Shown here piece after piece: positions 1 to 5,027 of a stretch of 9,649 nt of DNA. The DNA is from Polaromonas sp. (GTDB taxonomy: Bacteria > Pseudomonadota > Gammaproteobacteria > Burkholderiales > Burkholderiaceae_C), in NCBI GenBank assembly GCA_023259235.1, contig JAHFQQ010000125.1:1-9649 (forward strand). Reading direction: 5' to 3'. The stretch's first letter is position 1, and every line of letters begins with the position of its first letter. Made by a program: the position numbers and the translations under genes. The notes beneath the pieces were generated by a model, which had not been told where the DNA came from, did no database searches, and saw only the letters and a program-made list of their open reading frames with translations.

Positions 1-206
1 GCGCCCATCTCCTGCGCAAACACCCGGTGCCTCAAGCGCTGCGCCTGCCGGACCTCGTCCTGGCGCCGTGCCCAGCCAACCTGGATTTCCCCACGGACAG
101 GCTTTTGAAAAAGGTCTGGACTGACTGCATGACGGCCTTGATGCAGTGAGCCTTGAGGCATCGCAACGGGCGACAAAGCGAAGGTGGGATTGGACAGTGC
201 TTTCAT
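1..206 (-). CDS. OlsB-like GNAT N-acyltransferase, N-terminal part (runs off left edge)
   Basis: This is the first 68 codons of a minus-strand gene that continues beyond the window. The ATG at 206 follows AAGGAG (213-218) at good spacing. After about 38 poorly conserved residues comes GEIQVGWARRQDEVRQAQRL and then RHRVFAQEMGA. This resembles the start of the acyl-ACP-dependent N-acyltransferase fold of OlsB/hemolysin-like GNAT proteins, where a stretch of the type 'LA.s..evr.AQrLRyrVF..EmGA' is characteristic. OlsB enzymes transfer a 3-hydroxyacyl chain from acyl carrier protein to the alpha-amino group of ornithine, giving the lyso-ornithine lipid that OlsA completes at the inner membrane. 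The catalytic core lies outside the window, so the amino-acid acceptor cannot be judged. A PhoB-like promoter 350 bases upstream fits, because ornithine lipids replace phospholipids under phosphate limitation in several bacteria. The symbol is left empty because only the N-terminus is seen. Confidence 0.75.
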   Translation of the reverse strand, partial: MKALSNPTFALSPVAMPQGSLHQGRHAVSPDLFQKPVRGEIQVGWARRQDEVRQAQRLRHRVFAQEMG

Positions 207-256
207 GGCTAACTCCTTGTTGCGGAATCTCTGAACACCGTAAAACCGTGCGCTGT

Positions 257-279
257 AAAAAACCCCTGAGACGGGGCTT
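257..279 (-). terminator. rho-independent terminator (minus strand) upstream of the olsB-like gene
   Basis: Read on the minus strand, AAGCCCC, a six-base loop GTCTCA, GGGG and then six T residues form a compact GC stem with a U-tract (A/T pairs extend it). It lies 20 bases after the stop of the 73-codon ORF and 50 bases before the olsB-like start. It may end transcripts of the small ORF or act as an attenuator for the acyltransferase gene. On the plus strand there is no T-run after the stem. Confidence 0.65.
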
Positions 280-299
280 GAAGGGCTCGGGCTCGTTAA

Positions 300-521
300 T
301 CACCGGCGGTCCGCAACACCGCCGGCTGGAGTCGGCTGGACGCGCCGGTCACCGCCGACCATGCGACTGACAGTCCATCGAGCCGGGGCCAGGCGCCCGC
401 ATGGAGCTGCAAGCCCCCAGGCTCGCTCGGTGCAGCGCAAGATACGCATGCAGTGGTTTTTCATGTCAGTATCGACAGCGCTGCAATGCGCGCCAACGCG
501 TGAATCAAATTCCGTTTTCAT
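300..521 (-). CDS. Unrecognised 73-residue ORF behind a Pho-type promoter
   Basis: I do not recognise this product. The case for translation is positional. The ATG at 521 follows AAGGAG (528-533) with six bases between, a PhoB-like promoter sits just upstream, and a rho-independent terminator follows the TGA by about 20 bases. The product begins MKTEFDSRVG, is rich in Arg and Cys (five Cys) and has no hydrophobic helix, signal peptide or known motif. Codon use is mixed and does not show the strong GC third-position bias of the ccm genes, so the coding case is weak. The last 26 bases contain a perfect inverted repeat, which may mean that the 3' half is RNA structure rather than protein. It could be a leader peptide, a small regulatory RNA under Pho control, or the remains of a gene. 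Confidence 0.3.
   Translation of the reverse strand: MKTEFDSRVGAHCSAVDTDMKNHCMRILRCTERAWGLAAPCGRLAPARWTVSRMVGGDRRVQPTPAGGVADRR
303..325. repeat. perfect 8-bp inverted repeat (hairpin) in the 3' end of the 73-codon ORF
   Basis: CCGGCGGT (303-310) and ACCGCCGG (318-325) are perfect reverse complements around a seven-base loop. The element sits just upstream, in minus-strand reading, of the terminator at 257-279. The two would form tandem hairpins in a minus-strand transcript. Confidence 0.6.
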
Positions 522-551
522 CGCAAGCTCCTTGATGCAAGTCAGGCCATG

Positions 552-607
552 AGTTTGAAGTCTGCGAATGACGCGCTTATGTCAGTTCAGCGGCAAGTCC
601 GTGACAG
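552..607 (-). promoter_or_regulatory. PhoB-type promoter (Pho box array plus -10)
   Basis: On the minus strand four heptamers lie at exact 11-base steps: CTGTCAC (601-607), TTGCCGC (590-596), CTGACAT (579-585) and GCGTCAT (568-574). The PhoB site consensus is two CTGTCAT repeats separated by four bases. The promoter-proximal pair, CTGACAT-AAGC-GCGTCAT, matches 11 of 14 positions with the right spacer. Ten bases further is CAAACT (552-557), a weak -10 at the same distance as in the E. coli phoA promoter. A start near 545 would leave a short leader with AAGGAG before the ATG at 521. The downstream olsB-like gene is a sensible Pho target. Confidence 0.55.
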
Positions 608-732
608 TTAGCGCGGTGCCGGCTTCTCCCGTGGTGGACTGCAATATCCGGGTCGGTCTGTGGGCCCGACGACGCTCACTGGCACATTAATGCAGGTTCA
701 GTGCTGCGAAGATTCCTTGATCGCCTGAAGCA

Positions 733-761
733 TTGAATTAATTTGATAATTCAAGTATATT
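733..761 (+). promoter_or_regulatory. putative ars promoter with palindromic operator
   Basis: TTGAAT (733-738), a 17-base spacer and TATATT (756-761) make a fair sigma70-type promoter reading toward arsC. The -35 and most of the spacer coincide with a perfect inverted repeat, TTGAATTA (733-740) and TAATTCAA (747-754), around six bases. A dyad of this kind between -35 and -10 is what a dimeric ArsR/SmtB-type repressor would bind. The repressor itself is not encoded in the window, so its identity is inferred. Confidence 0.55.
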
Positions 762-769
762 TGTACTGT

Positions 770-806
770 GAAAATGATATACGCGATTCAAAAGGCGATC
801 ATTTTC
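770..806. repeat. 9-bp inverted repeat in the ars leader
   Basis: GAAAATGAT (770-778) and ATCATTTTC (798-806) are perfect reverse complements with 19 bases between them. They start at about the predicted transcription start. They could form an RNA hairpin in the 5' leader or be half-sites of a second, downstream operator. Confidence 0.5.
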
Positions 807-904
807 GATGCAATTGCTCACCACAGGAGGACACTGGCCGCTCGCCCGGCTTGTTCGGGATTTATAGACAATTTGGCCTTTGGCCCTTTATTAATGGCCA
901 TATA

Positions 905-925
905 TTGCTATTATTTTATTAGCAA
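905..925. promoter_or_regulatory. inverted repeat in AT-rich DNA just upstream of arsC (possible second operator)
   Basis: TTGCTA (905-910) and TAGCAA (920-925) flank nine AT-only bases. TATATT (901-906) and TATTAT (909-914) here resemble -10 elements, but no good -35 is seen at the right distance. The site may be a repressor site of a second, weaker promoter that gives a leader of about 45 bases before the arsC ATG. Confidence 0.35.
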
Positions 926-967
926 CACGAGCTTAGTAATTCCCGCCTCACAACTCACTCAAACACC

Positions 968-1468
968 ATGCCTGACCAGCCCCAGAACGTTCTTTTTTTG
1001 TGCACCCATAACTCGGCCCGCAGCATTCTGGCCGAAGCCACGCTCAACCACATTGGCAGGGGGCGCTTCAACGCCTTTTCGGCCGGCAGCCGCCCGCGTG
1101 AGGACCAGCAACCCAACCCACTCGGGCTGCAAGTCCTGCGAAACGCGGGCATCCCGACCGATGGCCTGCACTGTAAGAGCTGGGACGAGTTCGGAAAACC
1201 GGGCGCGCCGCACATGGACCTGGTGATCACGGTCTGCGACAACGCCGCCGGCGAGGTGTGCCCCTTCTGGCCGGGGCAGCCTGCCACGGCGCACTGGGGC
1301 TACGCTGATCCATCGGAAGGCGACGGCGACGAGGCACAAAAACTCGAGGCTTTCCGCAAGACGTTGCACGCAATTCGGCACCGGCTCGAACTGCTGGTGA
1401 ATTTGCCGCCCACCGGAGTTGACAAACTGACGCTGCAGACGCGCGCACGCGCTCTGGCGGCATCGTGA
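968..1468 (+). CDS. arsC: ArsC, low-molecular-weight-phosphatase-type arsenate reductase
   Basis: The 166-residue cytoplasmic enzyme reduces arsenate to arsenite for export. The N-terminal VLFLCTHNSARS is the anion-binding P-loop, with nucleophile Cys12 and Arg18. Cys90 and Cys98 in VCDNAAGEVCPFWPG match the Cys82/Cys89 relay of S. aureus ArsC, and HWGYADPSEG (from residue 109) carries the Asp-Pro general-acid motif. All three redox cysteines are therefore present. The C-terminal 35 residues exceed the 131-residue Gram-positive enzyme, as is usual for proteobacterial members. Whether thioredoxin or glutathione/glutaredoxin recycles it cannot be decided from sequence. The ATG at 968 has no clear Shine-Dalgarno sequence, which is odd, but the P-loop position leaves no better start. 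arsB follows after 117 bases on the same strand, so the two are probably co-transcribed. Confidence 0.93.
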   Translation: MPDQPQNVLFLCTHNSARSILAEATLNHIGRGRFNAFSAGSRPREDQQPNPLGLQVLRNAGIPTDGLHCKSWDEFGKPGAPHMDLVITVCDNAAGEVCPFWPGQPATAHWGYADPSEGDGDEAQKLEAFRKTLHAIRHRLELLVNLPPTGVDKLTLQTRARALAAS

Positions 1469-1585
1469 ACCGGGACTCCGGCGCGAACAGGGGGCGCCTT
1501 CCATGGCGCGCACTGAGGCACCGCGCCCGGCTCCCTGACAAGCGCAATTCCACAACAATGATTCGATGATTCGAGGAGGGCCAAA
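1469..1585. other. arsC-arsB intergenic spacer
   Basis: The spacer of 117 bases is GC-rich. It contains a small hairpin, GCGCC (1494-1498) and GGCGC (1505-1509) with a six-base loop. It also has a tandem copy of ATGATTCG (1558-1565, 1566-1573) directly before the arsB Shine-Dalgarno GAGGAGGG (1573-1580). No promoter is evident, so arsB is probably read from the arsC promoter, with its strong ribosome binding site setting expression. Confidence 0.45.
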
Positions 1586-2872
1586 GTGCTCACTGCCCTG
1601 CTGATTTTTATCGTCACCCTGGTGCTGGTGATCTGGCATCCGCGCGGCCTGGGCATCGGCTGGAGCGCCATGCTGGGCGCCGTGCTGGCGCTGCTGCTGG
1701 GAGTGGTGCATCCTGGGGACATTCCCGTGGTCTGGCACATCATCTGGAACGCCACGGCCACCTTCGTCGCCGTCATCATCATCAGTTTGCTGCTCGATGA
1801 AGCTGGCTTTTTTGAATGGGCGGCGCTTCACGTCGCGCGCTGGGGCGGCGGCCGCGGACAGTTGCTGTTCGCTCTCATCGTGCTGCTCGGCGCCGCCGTT
1901 GCAGCGCTCTTCGCCAACGATGGCGCGGCGCTGATCCTGACCCCCATCGTGATGGCAATGCTGCTGGCGCTTGGCTTCAGCCCGGCAGCCACGCTGGCCT
2001 TCGTGATGGCGGCCGGGTTTATCGCCGACAGCGCCAGCTTGCCGCTGGTGGTGTCCAACCTGGTCAACATCGTTTCGGCTGATTTCTTCAAAATTGGCTT
2101 TAACCAATATGCAACCATCATGATTCCGGTGAATATGGTCGCAATTGCCGCCAGCCTGGCCGCACTGATGCTTTATTTTGGCCGCAGCATTCCGGGTCGC
2201 TATGACGTGGCCCAGCTCAGACAACCGGGCAAGGCGATTCGCGACCTGGCAACGTTTCGTGCCGGTTGGGTGGTGCTGGCGTTGCTGCTCATCGGCTTCT
2301 TCGCGCTGGAACCACTGGGCGTGCCGGTTAGCGCCGTTGCCGCCGCTGGCGCGCTTGTGCTGCTGGTTGTTGCCGCGCGTGGCCATGTCATCTCCACCCG
2401 CAAGGTGCTGCGCGAAGCGCCGTGGCAGATTGTTATTTTTTCACTGGGCATGTACCTGGTGGTTTATGGCTTGCGCAATGCGGGGCTGACCTCTGAAATT
2501 GCCACGCTGCTGAATATCTTTGCGCAAGGCGGCGTCTGGGGAGCGGCCATTGGCACCGGGCTGCTGACGGCGTTCCTGTCTTCGGTGATGAACAACCTGC
2601 CGACGGTGCTGATTGGCGCGCTGTCCATTGACGCCAGCCAGGCGACGGGCGTGGTCAGGCAAGCCATGATCTACGCCAACGTGATCGGCAGCGACCTGGG
2701 GCCGAAAATCACGCCCATCGGCAGCCTGGCCACACTGCTGTGGCTGCACGTCCTTGCGCGCAAGGGCATGACGATCAGCTGGGGCTACTACTTCAGGGTT
2801 GGCATCGTGCTGACCCTGCCGGTGTTGCTTGTCACGCTGGCAGCACTTGCCCTGCGGCTGGGCATGGTGTAA
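1586..2872 (+). CDS. arsB: ArsB arsenite/antimonite efflux permease
   Basis: A polytopic inner-membrane protein of 428 residues, almost the same length as E. coli ArsB (429), that exports arsenite and antimonite. The GTG at 1586 is chosen because GAGGAGGG lies five bases upstream and the protein then opens with a hydrophobic helix, LTALLIFIVTLVLVIW. Family-typical stretches are FANDGAALILTPIVMAM (about residue 111), FIADSASLPLVVSNLVNIVS (about 148), SSVMNNLPTVLIGALSID (about 332) and GSDLGPKITPIGSLATLLW near the C-terminus. ArsB can work alone as an antiporter or with the ArsA ATPase; no arsA is seen here. It follows arsC and probably handles the arsenite that ArsC makes. Its TAA overlaps an ATG of a small downstream ORF by one base. 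Confidence 0.95.
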   Translation: MLTALLIFIVTLVLVIWHPRGLGIGWSAMLGAVLALLLGVVHPGDIPVVWHIIWNATATFVAVIIISLLLDEAGFFEWAALHVARWGGGRGQLLFALIVLLGAAVAALFANDGAALILTPIVMAMLLALGFSPAATLAFVMAAGFIADSASLPLVVSNLVNIVSADFFKIGFNQYATIMIPVNMVAIAASLAALMLYFGRSIPGRYDVAQLRQPGKAIRDLATFRAGWVVLALLLIGFFALEPLGVPVSAVAAAGALVLLVVAARGHVISTRKVLREAPWQIVIFSLGMYLVVYGLRNAGLTSEIATLLNIFAQGGVWGAAIGTGLLTAFLSSVMNNLPTVLIGALSIDASQATGVVRQAMIYANVIGSDLGPKITPIGSLATLLWLHVLARKGMTISWGYYFRVGIVLTLPVLLVTLAALALRLGMV

Positions 2873-3018
2873 TGACCTCACATCCACCCGCGTTCAATCC
2901 ACGCATTCGCATCAACGGCCTGCACCGGGCGCGCCAGAGGCAGGCTGCCTTATCTGACGCTTATGAATCCGGCAGTGCTGGCCGGGCGCGAAATCTCATG
3001 GCAAGCTCCGGGGCATGA
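2872..3018 (+). CDS. Doubtful 48-codon ORF linking arsB and the MFS gene
   Basis: The ATG overlaps the arsB TAA (TAATG, 2870-2874) and the TGA overlaps the MFS ATG (ATGA, 3015-3018), so the frame fits exactly between the two genes. The product (starting MTSHPPAFNP, ending NLMASSGA) is basic and polar, with no motif or membrane segment that I recognise. There is no clear Shine-Dalgarno sequence. Translation could pass through it by re-initiation and so couple ArsB and MFS synthesis. The fit may equally be chance in GC-rich DNA where stops are rare in this frame. Confidence 0.22.
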   Translation: MTSHPPAFNPRIRINGLHRARQRQAALSDAYESGSAGRARNLMASSGA

Positions 3019-4802
3019 CACAGCGCCGCGTCAACACAGTGGTCAGCCTTGGCATCGCCCAGACGCTGGCCTGGGCGTCAAGCTACTATCTTCCAGCGAT
3101 ACTCGCGTCGTCCATGGCCCGGGATCTTGGCGTCAGCACGCCCACTGTGTTCGCGGGTTTTTCCGCGGCGCTGGTGGTTTCCGCCATTTTTGGGCCGGCT
3201 GCGGGCAGAGCCATCGACCGCCTTGGCGGCAGGCCTGTTCTGGCCGCCAACAGCCTTGTCTTTGCAGCCGGCCTCGTTATGCTGGCGCTGGCGCAGGGGT
3301 CGATCGGGCTGTTCGCCGCCTGGCTCCTGATCGGGGTGGCCATGTCCGCCGGGCTGTATGAGGCAGCCTTCGCCGCGCTGGTGTATCTGTATGGCCGGGA
3401 CGCGCGCAGCGCCATCACCGGCATCACCCTGGTTGCGGGTTTTGCCAGCACTGTGGGCTGGCCGCTGACGGCGTGGATGGAGTTTCAATGGGGCTGGCGC
3501 GGCGCCTGCCTGGCATGGGCTACGCTGCATCTGCTGGTGGCCCTGCCACTGAACTGGCATCTGCCCGCCACGCCTCGCCTTCCCGCGGTGGCGGCGGATC
3601 TGGTTGTGGCGCTCATGCCGGGTGAAACGCAGGCAACCCCGGACAAGTCCGGCCAGGGTGCCGCGCGCACTGCCGTGCTGCTGGCCACCGCGTTCGCTGT
3701 GACCTGGTTCATCAGCACGGCCATGGCCGCACATTTGCCGCGGTTGCTGCAGGCCCATGGCGTGCCGCTGGCGACAGCGCTGATCTTTGCCGGACTGGTC
3801 GGGCCGGCTCAGGTTGCAGGACGGCTGCTGGAATACGGGCTGCTGCGCAACATTCATCCTCTGGTGTCGGCCCGGCTGGCTGGCATCATGCATACGCTGG
3901 GCGCCACGGCATTTCTGGTCTTTGGCGTGCCAGCAGGCGCGGTGTTCACACTGCTTCACGGCGCGGGCAACGGCGTGCTGACCATTGCCAAGGGCACGTT
4001 GCCGCTGGTGCTGTTCGGCACCCACAACTACGGCACACGCCAGGGTCTTTTGATGGTTCCGGCGCGCTTTGCACAAGCCTCGGCCCCGTATCTTTTTGGC
4101 GTGGCCATAGATCGGTTTGGTGTGGGCGCATTGTGGTTTTCGGCAGCGCTGGGCATGCTGGGCTTTGCTGCGTTGATGCTGCTGCGCACCCCCGCCAGGG
4201 CGAAACATCGACTCCACGCGCTGACGCGGCACGCCACCGCGTCAGCGCGTCAGCGCGTCAGCGCGTCATCAAGGCAGCCATTTCTGGAAAAACTGCACTC
4301 GCCCCATGGCCGGGTCAAGCTGGTAACCAGCAAAACCCATGCGCTCATAAAGTTTGATGGCGCTGGCGTTCCCCTGCAGCACCTCCAGCGTCAGCTTTCA
4401 GGCACCGCGCTCACGCGCCAGCTGGTCTACCAGCGCCAGCATCTGCTCGCCAACACGCTGGCCGCGGTGGCTGGCCAGCACCACCACGTCGTGAATATTC
4501 ACCAGCGGACGGCAGGCAAACGTGGAAAAGCCTTCAATGCAATTGACCAGGCCCACCGGCTGCGCTGCGTCAAACGCGAGCACACTGAACGCTTGCGGAC
4601 GCGCCGCCAGCTCTTTGACAAGATAAGTTCTTGCGAACTCACTGAGCGGTTCGCCGCCACCGGCCGGATCTTGTGCATAAGCGTCCAGCAGCAGCAACAG
4701 CGCGCGGGCATGCTCAGGGCTGGCATAGTCGGCCCTGAAAATCCGAAGCCGGGAAGTATCCCGGGAAGGCCAGCCAAGCTTGCTCACGCAGTATTTTCCT
4801 GA
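3015..4802 (+). CDS. MFS efflux transporter with an abnormal C-terminal run-on
   Basis: The first ~395 residues form a typical 12-helix major facilitator. The start MTQRRVNTVVSLGIAQTLAW leads into helix 1. FGPAAGRAIDRLGGRPVLAA (residues 57-76) is the loop 2-3 motif G...D..GR, and a cytoplasmic linker of about residues 195-218 separates the two six-helix halves. The substrate is unknown. Position after arsC-arsB suggests a role in metalloid or organoarsenical export, but it does not look like ArsJ or ArsP to me, so a generic MFS label is safer. The family usually stops near 400 residues. Here the frame continues about 195 more residues, antisense to a convergent GNAT gene, with no hydrophobic pattern. 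A shift in the C5 run at 4189-4193 would give RTPPGRNIDSTR and a TGA at 4222-4224, inside the terminal hairpin. I take that as the likely original end. No clear Shine-Dalgarno is seen at 3015. Confidence 0.8.
   Translation: MTQRRVNTVVSLGIAQTLAWASSYYLPAILASSMARDLGVSTPTVFAGFSAALVVSAIFGPAAGRAIDRLGGRPVLAANSLVFAAGLVMLALAQGSIGLFAAWLLIGVAMSAGLYEAAFAALVYLYGRDARSAITGITLVAGFASTVGWPLTAWMEFQWGWRGACLAWATLHLLVALPLNWHLPATPRLPAVAADLVVALMPGETQATPDKSGQGAARTAVLLATAFAVTWFISTAMAAHLPRLLQAHGVPLATALIFAGLVGPAQVAGRLLEYGLLRNIHPLVSARLAGIMHTLGATAFLVFGVPAGAVFTLLHGAGNGVLTIAKGTLPLVLFGTHNYGTRQGLLMVPARFAQASAPYLFGVAIDRFGVGALWFSAALGMLGFAALMLLRTPARAKHRLHALTRHATASARQRVSASSRQPFLEKLHSPHGRVKLVTSKTHALIKFDGAGVPLQHLQRQLSGTALTRQLVYQRQHLLANTLAAVAGQHHHVVNIHQRTAGKRGKAFNAIDQAHRLRCVKREHTERLRTRRQLFDKISSCELTERFAATGRILCISVQQQQQRAGMLRAGIVGPENPKPGSIPGRPAKLAHAVFS
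4216..4250. terminator. 14-bp perfect hairpin between convergent genes (possible terminator)
   Basis: ACGCGCTGACGCGG (4216-4229) and CCGCGTCAGCGCGT (4237-4250) are perfect reverse complements around a seven-base loop. The hairpin lies where the MFS gene should end and 19 bases beyond the full-length stop of the convergent GNAT gene. It lacks a T-run on either side, so it would need other factors or act as an RNA 3' end stabiliser. Confidence 0.5.
4239..4270. repeat. tandem 8-bp repeat, about four copies of GCGTCAGC
   Basis: Copies lie at 4239-4246, 4247-4254, 4255-4262 and 4263-4270, the last reading GCGTCATC. The first copies are also the right arm of the 14-bp hairpin, so the array looks like slippage amplification of that arm. 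The T in the last copy helps create the TGA stop of the full-length GNAT frame. Confidence 0.8.
4269..4787 (-). pseudogene. GNAT family N-acetyltransferase interrupted by one in-frame TGA
   Basis: The minus-strand frame starts at GTG 4787, nine bases after AGGA, and meets TGA at 4398-4400 (codon 130). It then stays open in the same frame to TGA 4269-4271, giving 172 codons. Before the TGA the protein has the GNAT core: NIHDVVVLASHRGQRVGEQM is the acetyl-CoA loop, with Arg in place of the usual second Gly of RGxGxG, followed by LARERGA. After the TGA comes KLTLEVLQGNASAIKLYERM and then GFAGYQL, the strand 5/helix 4 end of the fold. Members of this family often have Cys at the stop position (RGACKLTLEV), so TGC to TGA is the simplest reading. 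Truncation would remove the C-terminal strands and probably abolish activity. Its substrate is unknown. It converges on the MFS gene. A sequencing error or decoded TGA is possible. Confidence 0.75.
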
Positions 4803-4822
4803 ATCAGGGACGGCGTGGTCAT
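4784..4822 (-). CDS. Possible 12-codon leader ORF coupled to the GNAT start
   Basis: The minus-strand ATG at 4822 has GGAG six bases upstream and encodes MTTPSLIQENTA. Its TGA overlaps the GTG start of the GNAT gene (GTGA, 4784-4787). It may be a leader that couples translation, or the true N-terminus if a one-base indel has separated it from the GNAT frame. The better ribosome binding site belongs to this ATG rather than to the GTG. Confidence 0.3.
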   Translation of the reverse strand: MTTPSLIQENTA

Positions 4823-4910
4823 TTTAAGCTCCGCATGACGACGACGGGATGCACGCCGGCAGGGCTTGACCTGGTGTGAGGACGTATCGGGAAGGTGCTC
4901 CGGATTCAAC

Positions 4911-4924
4911 CGTGACAAGTCACG
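4911..4924. promoter_or_regulatory. inverted repeat CGTGAC-AA-GTCACG, candidate operator
   Basis: Six-base arms with a two-base centre lie in the divergent region between the GNAT gene and ccmA, 18 bases upstream of a TACAAT box. The position suits a dimeric regulator of the ccm operon. I recognise no specific regulator from the sequence; it is not an FNR-type TTGAT-N4-ATCAA site. Confidence 0.3.
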
Positions 4925-4942
4925 CAGCTTTCCGCCAGCCCT

Positions 4943-4948
4943 TACAAT
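4943..4948 (+). promoter_or_regulatory. candidate -10 box of the ccm operon
   Basis: TACAAT matches five of six consensus -10 bases and lies 80 bases upstream of the chosen ccmA start. No good -35 hexamer is found 16-18 bases further upstream (TCACGC occupies that place), so activator help or another promoter is possible. Confidence 0.35.
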
Positions 4949-5027
4949 CCCATGTACAAGTCCTTGCGCCTCAAACTTCATCCCATTGCCCACGTCACCT
5001 GGTTCATTGCCGCCGTCAGGCGGCCCC

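Larger units (their letters stand above)
608..967. other. gene-free, AT-rich regulatory stretch between the Pho promoter and arsC
   Basis: No convincing reading frame is seen on either strand, and no ArsR-like protein can be read here. Positions 725-780 and 860-930 are clearly more AT-rich than the rest of the window. The stretch holds a sigma70-like promoter with an inverted repeat (733-761), a long-loop inverted repeat (770-806), a tandem TTTGGCC pair (872-885) and a third inverted repeat (905-925). Transcripts from the promoter would have a leader of about 200 bases before arsC. Confidence 0.6.

Noticed and set aside
3..149. Plus-strand open frame ending at TGA 147-149, which might be the C-terminus of an upstream gene
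   Set aside because: The opposite strand has a strong ribosome binding site and an N-terminus resembling OlsB-like acyltransferases over the same bases, so this frame is its antisense shadow.
768..1226. Plus-strand 152-codon frame starting in the ars leader
   Set aside because: It overlaps arsC in another frame, has no ribosome binding site and shows no protein-like pattern; arsC has all its catalytic motifs.
959..2386. Minus-strand 475-codon open frame antisense to arsC and arsB
   Set aside because: It is rich in Gln, His and Arg with no domain, the usual antisense image of GC-rich membrane-protein codons.
3015..4205. Assignment of the MFS protein as ArsJ
   Set aside because: No GAPDH-like partner gene lies beside it, and I see no ArsJ-specific signature; genomic position alone is insufficient.
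3078..4232. Minus-strand 384-codon open frame antisense to the MFS gene
   Set aside because: It has the same antisense composition as above, no ribosome binding site and no recognisable fold.
4239..4270. Tandem repeat considered as a CRISPR or iteron array
   Set aside because: The unit is only eight bases with no spacers, and it derives from a hairpin arm between convergent genes; there is no replication gene nearby.
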